DNA from: Neotamlana sedimentorum | Lineage (GTDB): Bacteria > Bacteroidota > Bacteroidia > Flavobacteriales > Flavobacteriaceae | Assembly (NCBI RefSeq): GCF_000943565.1 | Contig: NZ_JTDW01000004.1 | Location: 248,001 to 312,000, forward strand | Length of the DNA stretch: 64,000 nt | Direction of reading: 5' to 3' | Part shown: positions 37,220-46,500 of the stretch, piece by piece | Position numbering within the stretch: position 1 is the first letter of the stretch | Layout of the letters: each line of letters starts with the position of its first letter | Made by a program: the position numbers and the translations under genes | The notes under the pieces: model-generated | Seen by the model: the letters and a program-made list of their open reading frames with translations, nothing else | Told to the model about the DNA's origin: nothing | Database searches by the model: none

Positions 37220-38647
37220 TTAATCTTCTTCAAAAAATTCGTTTTTAAAACCAATAAGATACAATTTTTCTTTGGCACGTGTAACGGCCGTGTACAACCA
37301 ACGCATATAGTCTTTATCTGGGCCATTTGGTAAATACGGTTGCTCGATAAAAACGGTATTCCACTGCCCACCTTGCGATTTGTGACAGGTTATTGCGTAC
37401 GAAAACTTAACTTGTAAGGCATTAAAATATTTATTGGCTTTAACTTTTAAAAACTTTTTATACTTAGCGGTTTCTTCCTCATAATCTTTCATTACTTCTT
37501 GATATAACCTATTAGAATCTTCGTAAGGTAACGATGGTGTTTCAGCATCAATAGTATCGAGAAGTAAAACGGTTTCAAAAGGTTGCATTTTTGGATAATC
37601 TACCATGCGTACTTTTACCTCCGCGAAACGAAAACTATAAAGAGACACAATACTGAAAATTTCTAGCACTTCAATAATATCGCCATTGGCAATAAATCCG
37701 GCTTCGGTGGTTGGTTTAATCCAGAAATAATTATTTTTTACCACCATTAAGTAATCTCCAACCGTAATTTCGTTTTCATTAAATAAAATACGGTTTCTTA
37801 TTTGCTGGTTGTACAAGTTTGCGCGTTTATTGCTTCGTACAATTATGGCGGTATCCTCTTTACCATGATCGCTATACGAATCGTTAATGGCATCCATAAT
37901 TTCATGGCCATCAATTAAACGTATAATATCATCAAACGGTTCTATATTAAATTTAAACTCATCGTAAAAATCGTGAGCTAAATGGTCGCGTAACACTGTG
38001 GCATTGGCCAAAATTCCAGAACCTTGCTCCTGCCGAACAACTTCATCTAATTCCATTTTAGTAACGTCCTTATTGTAATTTAGCGCCAAAGTATTTTCGT
38101 TTAACGCAGGACTAATATCTAATTTTACAGGAGGTAACTGTGCCGTATCACCAATTAATAACAGTTTACATTGATGTCCGGCATATACGTATTGCATTAA
38201 ATCGTCGAGCAAAGAACCGTTTTCAAATAATTTAGAATCACCAGGCGTATCCGGAATCATAGACGCTTCATCTACAATAAAAATGGTGTTTTTATGCTTA
38301 TTAGGTTGTAGCACAAACTTAACCCCACCACCACGATCTTTTTTAGGAAAATATATTTTTTTATGAATTGTAAAAGCTTCCTTTCCAGAATAATTTGCGA
38401 TTACTTTTGCAGCCCTTCCTGTTGGTGCCATTAGTACAGCACTTTTTTTAGCTTTCCATAAATTAGTAACAATAGTACCTACAATTGTAGTTTTTCCCGT
38501 ACCTGCATATCCCTTTAAAACATATAATGCATTATTGTTTTTGTTAAAAATAAACTCTGCAAGCTGTTGTAATACAATGTCTTGTTTTAAGGTTGTTTTA
38601 AACGGAAAATGTTGTTTTAGAAGCTTGTAGAATTCTGGAGCGGTCAT
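37220..38647 (-). CDS. RecD-like ATP-dependent DNA helicase (SF1B)
   Basis: The 475-residue protein has Walker A KGYAGTGKTTIVG (45-57), Walker B IFVDEASMIPD, IGDTAQLPPV, and the C-terminal UvrD_C_2 motifs YAITCHKSQGGQW and YTAVTRAKEKLYL. It is shorter than full RecD2 and lacks an N-terminal HhH region; the RecBCD partners are not nearby. It likely acts as a 5'-3' helicase in DNA repair. Confidence 0.88.
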   Translation of the reverse strand: MTAPEFYKLLKQHFPFKTTLKQDIVLQQLAEFIFNKNNNALYVLKGYAGTGKTTIVGTIVTNLWKAKKSAVLMAPTGRAAKVIANYSGKEAFTIHKKIYFPKKDRGGGVKFVLQPNKHKNTIFIVDEASMIPDTPGDSKLFENGSLLDDLMQYVYAGHQCKLLLIGDTAQLPPVKLDISPALNENTLALNYNKDVTKMELDEVVRQEQGSGILANATVLRDHLAHDFYDEFKFNIEPFDDIIRLIDGHEIMDAINDSYSDHGKEDTAIIVRSNKRANLYNQQIRNRILFNENEITVGDYLMVVKNNYFWIKPTTEAGFIANGDIIEVLEIFSIVSLYSFRFAEVKVRMVDYPKMQPFETVLLLDTIDAETPSLPYEDSNRLYQEVMKDYEEETAKYKKFLKVKANKYFNALQVKFSYAITCHKSQGGQWNTVFIEQPYLPNGPDKDYMRWLYTAVTRAKEKLYLIGFKNEFFEED

Positions 38648-38729
38648 TTAATACGAGAACGTTTTATAAATTATTCAAAGATAAAAATGATTTTTACTCC
38701 TATTAGCTTTTACGATTAAAAAAAAATTG

Positions 38730-38737
38730 TAGATTTG
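38730..38737 (+). promoter_or_regulatory. Candidate -7 box (TAGATTTG) for the 38778-40868 operon
   Basis: TAGATTTG matches TAnnTTTG, 40 bases ahead of the ATG at 38778. The -33 position holds CTTTTA rather than TTTG. Confidence 0.5.
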
Positions 38738-38777
38738 CTAAACACCAATTAATAATTTACAAAATTAAAAACATATT

Positions 38778-39515
38778 ATGTTAACATTCATTCTTATTGC
38801 AGTTGCAGTGATTTTAGGTACAATTGGCTTAGTTTGGTTAATTGACAAATTTATCCCCTCAAAATTAAAACCCTTTATTAACATACTGCTTTGGATTTTA
38901 ATTGCCTTTTTAGGTTATAAAACGTATATGTCGGTTTACGAACCAATTAAATTTAACAAAGAAAAAAATAAGCGTTACGCTGTTGTAATTGAAAGTTTAA
39001 AAGATATTAGAGATTCGCAGTTGGCACATAAAACGGTAACTGGTAAATTTGCTGATAATTTTGATGGCTTAATTAAATTTATAGATACCGCGCAATTTAC
39101 TATTACTCAACGTCGTGATTCTTCAGTAATTGATGAAGTGTTAACAAAGCAGTTTGGAGTTGATATGAAAAAATCAATTGTATTAATTGATACTTTAGGT
39201 TATGTACCAGTAAAAGATTCTTTATTTAAAAACTCTAATCGCTATAAAACCATGATGAATGTACCTGTTGGTGAAGAAGGCGCTAAGTTTAAAATGGAAT
39301 CTGGCTTTTTAATGCAAAACAAAATTAATATCCCTGTTTTTGAAGCATCGGTTTCAAAAGATGTAATTTTATTCGATCAGGACAAAGATTTATTAGTTCA
39401 AGAAAAACAAGTGGTTTCGGTTGATGGCGTTAACGGAGACAAGTTAAAAGTAGGTTCTATGGACGAGGTTAAAACAATTGGTAACTGGCCTAAAACTTAT
39501 GGCGCTGCAGAATAA
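38778..39515 (+). CDS. Conserved two-helix membrane protein of unknown function
   Basis: The 245-residue protein has two membrane helices (residues 2-24 and 33-50) and then a soluble domain without a recognised fold (RYAVVIESLKDIRDSQLAHK, GFLMQNKINIPVFEASV). It is the first gene of an operon ending in rsmD. The soluble part begins with a charged linker. Confidence 0.65.
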   Translation: MLTFILIAVAVILGTIGLVWLIDKFIPSKLKPFINILLWILIAFLGYKTYMSVYEPIKFNKEKNKRYAVVIESLKDIRDSQLAHKTVTGKFADNFDGLIKFIDTAQFTITQRRDSSVIDEVLTKQFGVDMKKSIVLIDTLGYVPVKDSLFKNSNRYKTMMNVPVGEEGAKFKMESGFLMQNKINIPVFEASVSKDVILFDQDKDLLVQEKQVVSVDGVNGDKLKVGSMDEVKTIGNWPKTYGAAE

Positions 39516-40326
39516 GAAAATAACCAAATTAACAAATACAGAATTGTCCATTCAAATAAGTTTGAGTGGACTTTCTTTTTGTATTCTAAACCGAGACACT
39601 AATACCGTTACTTTTTTAAAGGATATAACATTTGCAAAAAAACAAAATCCTTTTGGCGTTCTGGACGCTTTAAAAAATGAGTTTAATACAGAAGCTGCTT
39701 TAAATGGTTCTTTTTCTGGGGTTTCTGTAATTCATGACAACGAATTGTCAGCATTAGTACCAAAACCATTATTTAATGAAGACTACTTAGCTGATTACTT
39801 AAAATTTAACACTAAAATTTTAAAATCAGATTTTATAACCTTTGATGATATAGATGTGAACGATAGTGTTAGTGTTTATGTGCCTTACATAAATATTAAC
39901 AATTTTATTTATGATAAGTTTGGAAAATTCACCTATAAGCATATTTCTACCATCTTAATTGAATCTATTTTAAAAACTGATGTAAACTATTTAGTGCCAA
40001 AAGCATATGTTAATGTAAGTAAAGACCATTTTGAAATTGCCATTGTGCAAAATAAAAAATTACAACTTTACAATTCTTTTTTTTATAACACTAAAGAAGA
40101 TTTTATTTATTACATTTTGTTTTGTTTAGAGCAATTACAATTAAGTCCAGAAACGGTAAACCTTATATTTTTAGGCGAAATTGATGCCTATGATGATTTA
40201 TACGTAATAGCCTACAAATACATCCGATTAATATTTTTTGGAGACCGAGAAGACGCATATAGATACGCCATCGATGCACAACCAAAACATAAACATAGTA
40301 ACTATAGTATAATTTCCAGTTTTTAA
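39499..40326 (+). CDS. DUF3822 family protein
   Basis: I choose the ATG at 39499 (275 residues), which overlaps the previous gene by 17 bases; the listed TTG start adds 7 residues. The protein fits DUF3822 in size and layout (LSIQISLSGLSFCILN near the N-terminus, a KTDVNYLVPKAYVNVSKDHFEIAIVQ central segment). The fold is probably ASKHA/actin-like, but no function is known. In Bacteroidota it is often placed directly before rsmD, as here (1-base overlap). Confidence 0.75.
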   Translation: MALQNKKITKLTNTELSIQISLSGLSFCILNRDTNTVTFLKDITFAKKQNPFGVLDALKNEFNTEAALNGSFSGVSVIHDNELSALVPKPLFNEDYLADYLKFNTKILKSDFITFDDIDVNDSVSVYVPYININNFIYDKFGKFTYKHISTILIESILKTDVNYLVPKAYVNVSKDHFEIAIVQNKKLQLYNSFFYNTKEDFIYYILFCLEQLQLSPETVNLIFLGEIDAYDDLYVIAYKYIRLIFFGDREDAYRYAIDAQPKHKHSNYSIISSF

Positions 40327-40868
40327 TGCGAATTATTTCCGGACAATATAAAAGCCGCAAAATTATTGCGCCAAAAAATTTACCTGTTCGCCCTACTACA
40401 GATATGGCGAAGGAATCTTTATTTAATATTATTAACAATAATTACTATTTTCAAGATGTTGTTGTACTCGATTTATTCGCTGGAACAGGTAACATTAGTT
40501 ACGAGTTCGCCTCAAGAGGAACAGAACACATTACTTGTGTAGACCAAGATTTTGGTTGCATAAAATTTATAAATCAAACAGCTAACAAGTTCGATATGCC
40601 TATAAACACCATTAAAAGTGATGTGTTTAAGTATTTAGAAAAAGCTTCGGGCAGTTACGACATTATTTTTGCCGATCCTCCTTATAATTTCTCCGATGAA
40701 GACTTCGCCAAAATTCCAGAGCTAGTTTTTGCAAATAATTTACTTAGCGAAAACGGCATGTTAATAGTAGAACATTCAAAACACACCAAGTTAAATAACG
40801 TTGAAAATTTTAGTTATTTAAAAAGTTATGGTGGTAATGTGTTTAGTTTTTTTGAGGTGGAAGGTTAA
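40326..40868 (+). CDS. rsmD: 16S rRNA (guanine966-N2)-methyltransferase
   Basis: The 180-residue protein has the SAM loop VLDLFAGTGNISYE (47-60) and the catalytic DPPYNF motif (near 117-122), plus the RsmD N-terminus MRIISGQYKSRKI. It methylates G966 of 16S rRNA. The last 76 bases are repeated at 48442-48517 on the far side of the CRISPR-Cas locus, so the 3' end of this gene appears to be the insertion site. Confidence 0.93.
   Translation: MRIISGQYKSRKIIAPKNLPVRPTTDMAKESLFNIINNNYYFQDVVVLDLFAGTGNISYEFASRGTEHITCVDQDFGCIKFINQTANKFDMPINTIKSDVFKYLEKASGSYDIIFADPPYNFSDEDFAKIPELVFANNLLSENGMLIVEHSKHTKLNNVENFSYLKSYGGNVFSFFEVEG
40793..40868 (+). repeat. Left 76-bp direct repeat: 3' end of rsmD
   Basis: This segment encodes the last 24 codons of RsmD plus its stop. 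It matches 48442-48517 at 73 of 76 positions. It marks the left edge of the CRISPR-Cas island. Confidence 0.9.
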
Positions 40869-40988
40869 GTTTTAAAACAATTAACTAATAAATAGATTTC
40901 TTTAATGATATCCGTATTATTAATGATTGATTTATTCAACTGTGTTCTTTGAAATTTTACATTGGTTAGTAGCTGCGATTGGTATTTT

Positions 40989-41014
40989 TCTTATTTTTAT
41001 GAATAATTCACAGG
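40989..41014 (+). repeat. Truncated, degenerate CRISPR repeat (3' half)
   Basis: The last 26 bases of the consensus repeat are present with a one-base deletion in the T-run and one substitution (ATGAATAATTCACAGG). It is followed by exactly 30 bases and then the next decayed repeat, so spacing is kept. Confidence 0.75.
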
Positions 41015-41044
41015 TAATGGTAACACGCCAAGTATAAGGTTTGC

Positions 41045-41164
41045 GTTGTGAATTGCTTTATTCACCAATATTATTTTGAATTAATGTGTTCATCGGTCGC
41101 TACGCTTGGTCAGTTCTTTAAGCTTGTCCTGAGCGCAGACGAAGGGTTATGGATAATTCAAAAG
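41045..41164 (+). repeat. Degenerate CRISPR repeat interrupted by inserted DNA
   Basis: It begins with the first 15 bases of the repeat (to 41059), then foreign sequence, then CAGTTCTTTA (41111-41120, the next 10 bases of the repeat), a 26-base segment with GAGCGCAGACGAAGGG, and finally TTATGGATAATTCA with a mutated end. The following 30 bases (41165-41194) are an old spacer. The open frame that runs through here is not a gene. Confidence 0.75.
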
Positions 41165-41194
41165 TTAAAAAGTTTGAGTTCTGGACGTAGAATA

Positions 41195-42000
41195 GTTGTG
41201 AATTGCTTTCAGTTCTTTATTTTTATAGATAATTCACAGGATCATTGTAAAGAATGTATGACTGCTTATAGTTGTGAATTGCTTTCAGTTCTTTATTTTT
41301 ATGGATAATTCACAGGAAATAAGATTGAAAGAATAATTACTAACAAGTTGTGAATTGCTTTCAGTTCTTTATTTTTATGGATAATTCACAGGTCGATGGG
41401 AATGATTAAAGAACATATACAAGTTGTGAATTGCTTTCAGTTCTTTATTTTTATGGATAATTCACAGGTGCTTGAGTTCCTTCGCGGTTAATTTTTAAGT
41501 TGTGAATTGCTTTCAGTTCTTTATTTTTATGGATAATTCACAGGGATGCTGCGTATAACGAAAGCAACGACTCGGTTGTGAATTGCTTTCAGTTCTTTAT
41601 TTTTATGGATAATTCACAGGCCTGTAACTTTATGTAAAGTAAATGATTTAGTTGTGAATTGCTTTCAGTTCTTTATTTTTATGGATAATTCACAGGCAAA
41701 GCGTTACAAAAAACAAATTGACGAAAGTTGTGAATTGCTTTCAGTTCTTTATTTTTATGGATAATTCACAGGATACCGTTAAGCGAAATATTATAAGATT
41801 CTGTTGTGAATTGCTTTCAGTTCTTTATTTTTATGGATAATTCACAGGCAAAACCTAAATCGATTAATTGGTCGTTATGTTGTGAATTGCTTTCAGTTCT
41901 TTATTTTTATGGATAATTCACAGGAGCATCTACACCTAACATCGTATGGCTTTGGTTGTGAATTGCTTTCAGTTCTTTATTTTTATGGATAATTCACAGG
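41195..42000 (+). CRISPR. Type II-C CRISPR array, 11 repeats and 10 spacers
   Basis: Eleven 46-bp repeats recur at a strict 76-base period, starting at 41195, 41271, 41347, 41423, 41499, 41575, 41651, 41727, 41803, 41879 and 41955. Each runs from GTTGTGAATTGCTTTCAG to GGATAATTCACAGG and is separated by spacers of exactly 30 bases. The first repeat has one change (ATAGATAATT for ATGGATAATT); the rest look identical. The tracrRNA antirepeat pairs with repeat bases 1-19, which sets the crRNA strand as plus. Decayed repeats lie only at the low-coordinate end, so the cas2-proximal end is probably the active one. Confidence 0.97.
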
Positions 42001-42175
42001 ATACTTTATGTAACATTCTGGTATTCTGTTTTTTATCCATATCAATAGATTTGCATATCTCTAGCATTTATTAGGATTACTTCTCTTGTGCTGTAGGTTT
42101 ATGAGATGCTGAGTTACTGAAACAAGTTCAGCACAAGCAAGTTCAACATGACATAAACTAGTTACGCTAAACATA
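42001..42175. other. Gap between array and cas2; possible leader/adaptation end
   Basis: No repeat follows the last one at 42000 and no gene is visible. This AT-rich stretch borders the apparently youngest end of the array, so it is the natural place for integration signals. I see no promoter or terminator that I can support. Confidence 0.35.
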
Positions 42176-42606
<431 letters not shown>

Positions 42607-42670
42607 TTATAACATTTTATAAAATATATTAGTTTTTATTTGGTTGTTATATATTTAACACCTCCCTTAA

Positions 42671-42690
42671 TCCCTCCTTATGAGGAGGGA
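42671..42690. repeat. Perfect 8-bp stem-loop downstream of cas1
   Basis: TCCCTCCT pairs with AGGAGGGA around a 4-base loop, 5 bases past the cas1 stop. There is no strong T-run on the cas1 coding strand, so it may be an mRNA stabilising or dispersed repeat element rather than a terminator. Confidence 0.6.
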
Positions 42691-42694
42691 AACT

Positions 42695-43588
42695 TTAGAA
42701 CTCTGGATAGAGTATTTTGCGGCGCGAACCTTCAAAACATTCAAATAAACTGGCCGTGGTTCGGCTCATGGCATTCATTAATGGGCTTTGTTTTCCATCT
42801 ATCATTACATCTATTGCCGGAATAGCTAATAATTCCGATTTTAAATTGGTGTTTAAATCTTCAATATTACCCCCACTTTCAACAATATCGTAAACCACAG
42901 CATCTACATAAGGCCGATAGGGTTCCATAACATCATCTGCTAAACAAAAGGCATTGTATTTATTACGATGAAAAATACCTACACTAGGCAACATGCCGCT
43001 ACTTACCAAGGCTCTTGCAGTTACCGCTCTTAAAATAGCATAACCGTAATTAAGTAAATTATTAGGTGCAATACCTTTTTGGTTGCGACTAAACTCTGGA
43101 ATATCGAACAAATTTTGAAAATAATGCGCTGCTGCTAAGGCTTCTTCATTATTTAAATCACCACTCTTTACAACTTTAGCATAGCGTTTTAACCGCAAGG
43201 CATTTTTTCCTAAATTTAAAAAATGATTGGCTTGGTTATCTATTTTAGCCGTTACAGTTTGTTGCCACAAATTCTTTTTTAAAGGTAAACTAGCATTTAA
43301 TTGGTAGCGTATGCGCTCGGTCTGCTCACTATGCCCTACCAAAGGTTGTAAAAACCCACAAGGTAAATGCTGTTTATCGCAGGTTATAACCGCTGTTTTG
43401 TTTTGCACCAATTTCATAAGTAAACCATTAGAAATGGTTATTTGCGAATGTTCCAAAACCAAATACCCTAAATCTTCAATAGGTATGGTTTTTTCTGGTT
43501 TGTCCTCTTCAGGAAAATTAACAACCATTTGCTCGTTTTTAGTGCTGAGATAAGCAGGATTTCCAAAAAATAGAGTGCGTTTAATCAT
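42695..43588 (-). CDS. cas1: CRISPR-associated endonuclease Cas1 (type II)
   Basis: The 297-residue integrase of spacer acquisition begins with MIKRTLFFGNPAYLSTK as in type II Cas1. The metal ligands are all visible: Glu in NNEEALAAAHYF (148-149), His207 in GIFHRNKYN and Asp218-219 in LADDVMEPYRP. The start overlaps the end of cas9 by 8 bases, so the two are coupled. It forms a complex with Cas2. Confidence 0.95.
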   Translation of the reverse strand: MIKRTLFFGNPAYLSTKNEQMVVNFPEEDKPEKTIPIEDLGYLVLEHSQITISNGLLMKLVQNKTAVITCDKQHLPCGFLQPLVGHSEQTERIRYQLNASLPLKKNLWQQTVTAKIDNQANHFLNLGKNALRLKRYAKVVKSGDLNNEEALAAAHYFQNLFDIPEFSRNQKGIAPNNLLNYGYAILRAVTARALVSSGMLPSVGIFHRNKYNAFCLADDVMEPYRPYVDAVVYDIVESGGNIEDLNTNLKSELLAIPAIDVMIDGKQSPLMNAMSRTTASLFECFEGSRRKILYPEF

Positions 43589-46500
43589 TTTTCAGCCAAA
43601 TTAATTTACCTAATATCGAAACCTTAAAATCATAATTTTCATAAAGAAAGTTCCAATTATTATTTGAGATTTTTAAAAAAGATGGAATTATGTTTTCTGG
43701 AAATGACGAATATTCTGTTTGATAATTATTAATCATCTTTTTCACTTGCGTTTTTTTTAACTTGTTAGAAACACTCTCGATCTTATTTAACCTATCGTTA
43801 AAATTGTATTTTCGTTTTTCAAAATCTTTCTTTCTATCAGCTAAATTCGTTATACTGGTGTTTTCTAGTATTTCAGATATGCCCATTTTCACCTCTTCAC
43901 TTGTTAATATTTTGTGTTTTTGTTCATTAACATTTTTTCTTACATCTGTTATAGCTTGAGCCTCTAAATGATATTTAAGCATAATCCTTTTTCCATCATT
44001 TGCGAATTGGGTTATACGATAGAGTCTGTTCTTTTGAAACTCCATATCTTTTCTTTGTTCAAACTCACTGTCGTCATTCAACATCAAAACCTTTTGTCCA
44101 ACTTTTAACAATTTAGTGTCTTGGTAACCACTTAAATTTGGATGAAACATTTCCAAATACAACTCTAGTGAGAACTTTTTATGTTCCATAAACACCTTAG
44201 AAACCTCAAAAGAAGCCACTGGAATAATTTTTCGTTCAATCTTATCATTTATGTTTTTTTGAAGCATTACTGCATAAGGAATTGAACCTGCTGCTGAATA
44301 ATAGTAGTTCTTATACTCATGTTTCGAACGGTAATTGACACGTTGCTTTACAACTTGTCCTGCTTTTGATTTTACCCTAACATGTCTTATTTTATTACCT
44401 TGAGGGTCTGTTGCTTGACTTTTTTGAGTTCTTATTATTTCCCTAATGACAGGATCTATAATATCATCCACTTTAGAAAGCACATCTTTTAATGGTTTAC
44501 GTTCGGTAAACAAAAATTCATCTTCACCAGTTTTGTATTTCCATTCTCCGTTTTCACGTATTGGTTGTCCGTCGGGATAGCGTCCTACATCTCTTATTTT
44601 CCCTATAAATGTTTGCTTATACAAAGTACTTCTAACAGTATCTCCTTGTGATTTTTTTATGATTTTTTCTCCTTTTTCATCTGTTACAAAATTTCCATAT
44701 TTGTCTTTCACATACTGTAATTTGCCACGCTTTCTTACATTTTTTACAGTCTGTTGTAAGATTTTATCCTTTTCGTAATTAACAATAAGCGTCTGGCTTT
44801 CAATAACATTTATTAATTCTTGTGAATTAAATAAATCGAAAGGTTTGGTGGAAAATTGCTTACCTTCCCTTTCTTCCATCTTATACATTTTATCCAACAA
44901 GGCATCCCTTCGGCTACTGTTCACTGGTATAAGTGTAAGCACAGCAGCATCAATAGCATGGTGTGTATGCTTATTCCTGCTTTTTATCTTATCGGTTTCC
45001 TGAAAACCATATATTTTTCTAAACTGAGCAGTTACCTCCCCTTTTTGTACCGCTACTTTTTTAAAATATGTCTTTAAAAACTCTCTTGCATACTTACTTA
45101 CCATTTGCGTATCTACCAACTGTCTTCTAGCCCAACTATCTTTTACCTCATCAGTTGTAAATCGCTCTACTTTATCCTTCCAGTACTCATAATGCATCCT
45201 GAAATAATGTTTTTCTTGGATACGTTTGTTCTTTTTAGCCTCATCCTCATTTCCAGTGGATTTTAGCCTGCTTTCAAATAAGGACTTGTAATTATCCATA
45301 GTTTTTTCCCATTCCCTTAAACGTGGTTTTATGGCTGTACCAATACCCGCTAAATCTTCTTCATAATTTTCGCAAAAGAAAGGCATTAATTTTCCTTTAT
45401 TTTCCCTATTGTATTTGGCATAGCAAACTGTAAGGTTTGCCATTGTATTATCTGGTAATAGACTTCTTGGAATTGTATGCTCCACATCAATATCGTTTGA
45501 AAACAATTGAGCAATGGGAATCATTTTTCCTGTATACATACATTGTCCTTTTTGCTCCATCCATAATTCATATCGTCTAATAGCTTTTTTTTCGCTTAAA
45601 ATCTCACTGTTTTTCTTGTTAACAATTTTCTTTCCTGATTTATCAAAAGTCTCTTCAAAGGATTGTTCACACCACAATTCAAAATCACGAATACGCTCTT
45701 CCACATTAAATGATTTGTTTTCCTTAGTCTTAAACTCTTCTAGGAAAGCTCTAATTTTTTCTCGTTTTTTTCGTCGTTCATTTTGATAACGTTCAATAGC
45801 TACTCTCTTATTGTTATCATTCAGCTCTCTTGCCACTTCAACCACCACTTCAGTATCTTTATCTATTTCCCCTTTTAGAATAAGCTCATTAACCAAACGT
45901 CTTAAAATGCTCATTGATTTATTAAACATTGGGTTCTTTATACTGTCAATCAAAGGTATAGGCAGTATATCTTTGCCTGTATTTTTATCGGTTACTTTAG
46001 TACCATATATATTTTTTCTGGTGGAATGGTGGTATAACTCCCCACTTAGCTTTATACCGTTTACAGATAATGTTTCAAAAAACAAACTGGTTAACGTGGG
46101 CATTTCCCGATAAACTCTTTTAGAATCGAAGAAAAATTCTTGGTATTCCTTTCCTACTTCACTGATGATAGTTTCTTTATCCTTTCTTTTATCCCAAGAA
46201 GTTTCGCCAAAATAACCAATACAGGCATTGATGACTTCTCTTTTATCATCCTCGGTGAGCAGGTACCCAAAATCTTTCCATGCTTTTACTGACTTTCCGG
46301 TTTCCCGCCAATCCTCTACTTCGCCTTTATACGCATCAATCAAATTATTGGTAATCCCAACAATTATCCTACACCAGTTGTATGTTTCTTGGCTGCTTTT
46401 AGCCAATTTTAGGATGTCTTCTTTTTGAGATTCCCATTCATTTCCCATCAATTTCGGAAGTTTGGCCAACATAACAGCGTCATTGTATAAATAGCCTTGT

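Noticed and set aside
41048-41308. 86-residue forward open frame at the array start
   Set aside because: It reads through degenerate CRISPR repeats and spacers; its protein is repeat-derived and unlike any family.
42640-42825. Forward open frame across the cas1 3' end
   Set aside because: It is antisense to cas1 and starts in a palindromic element.
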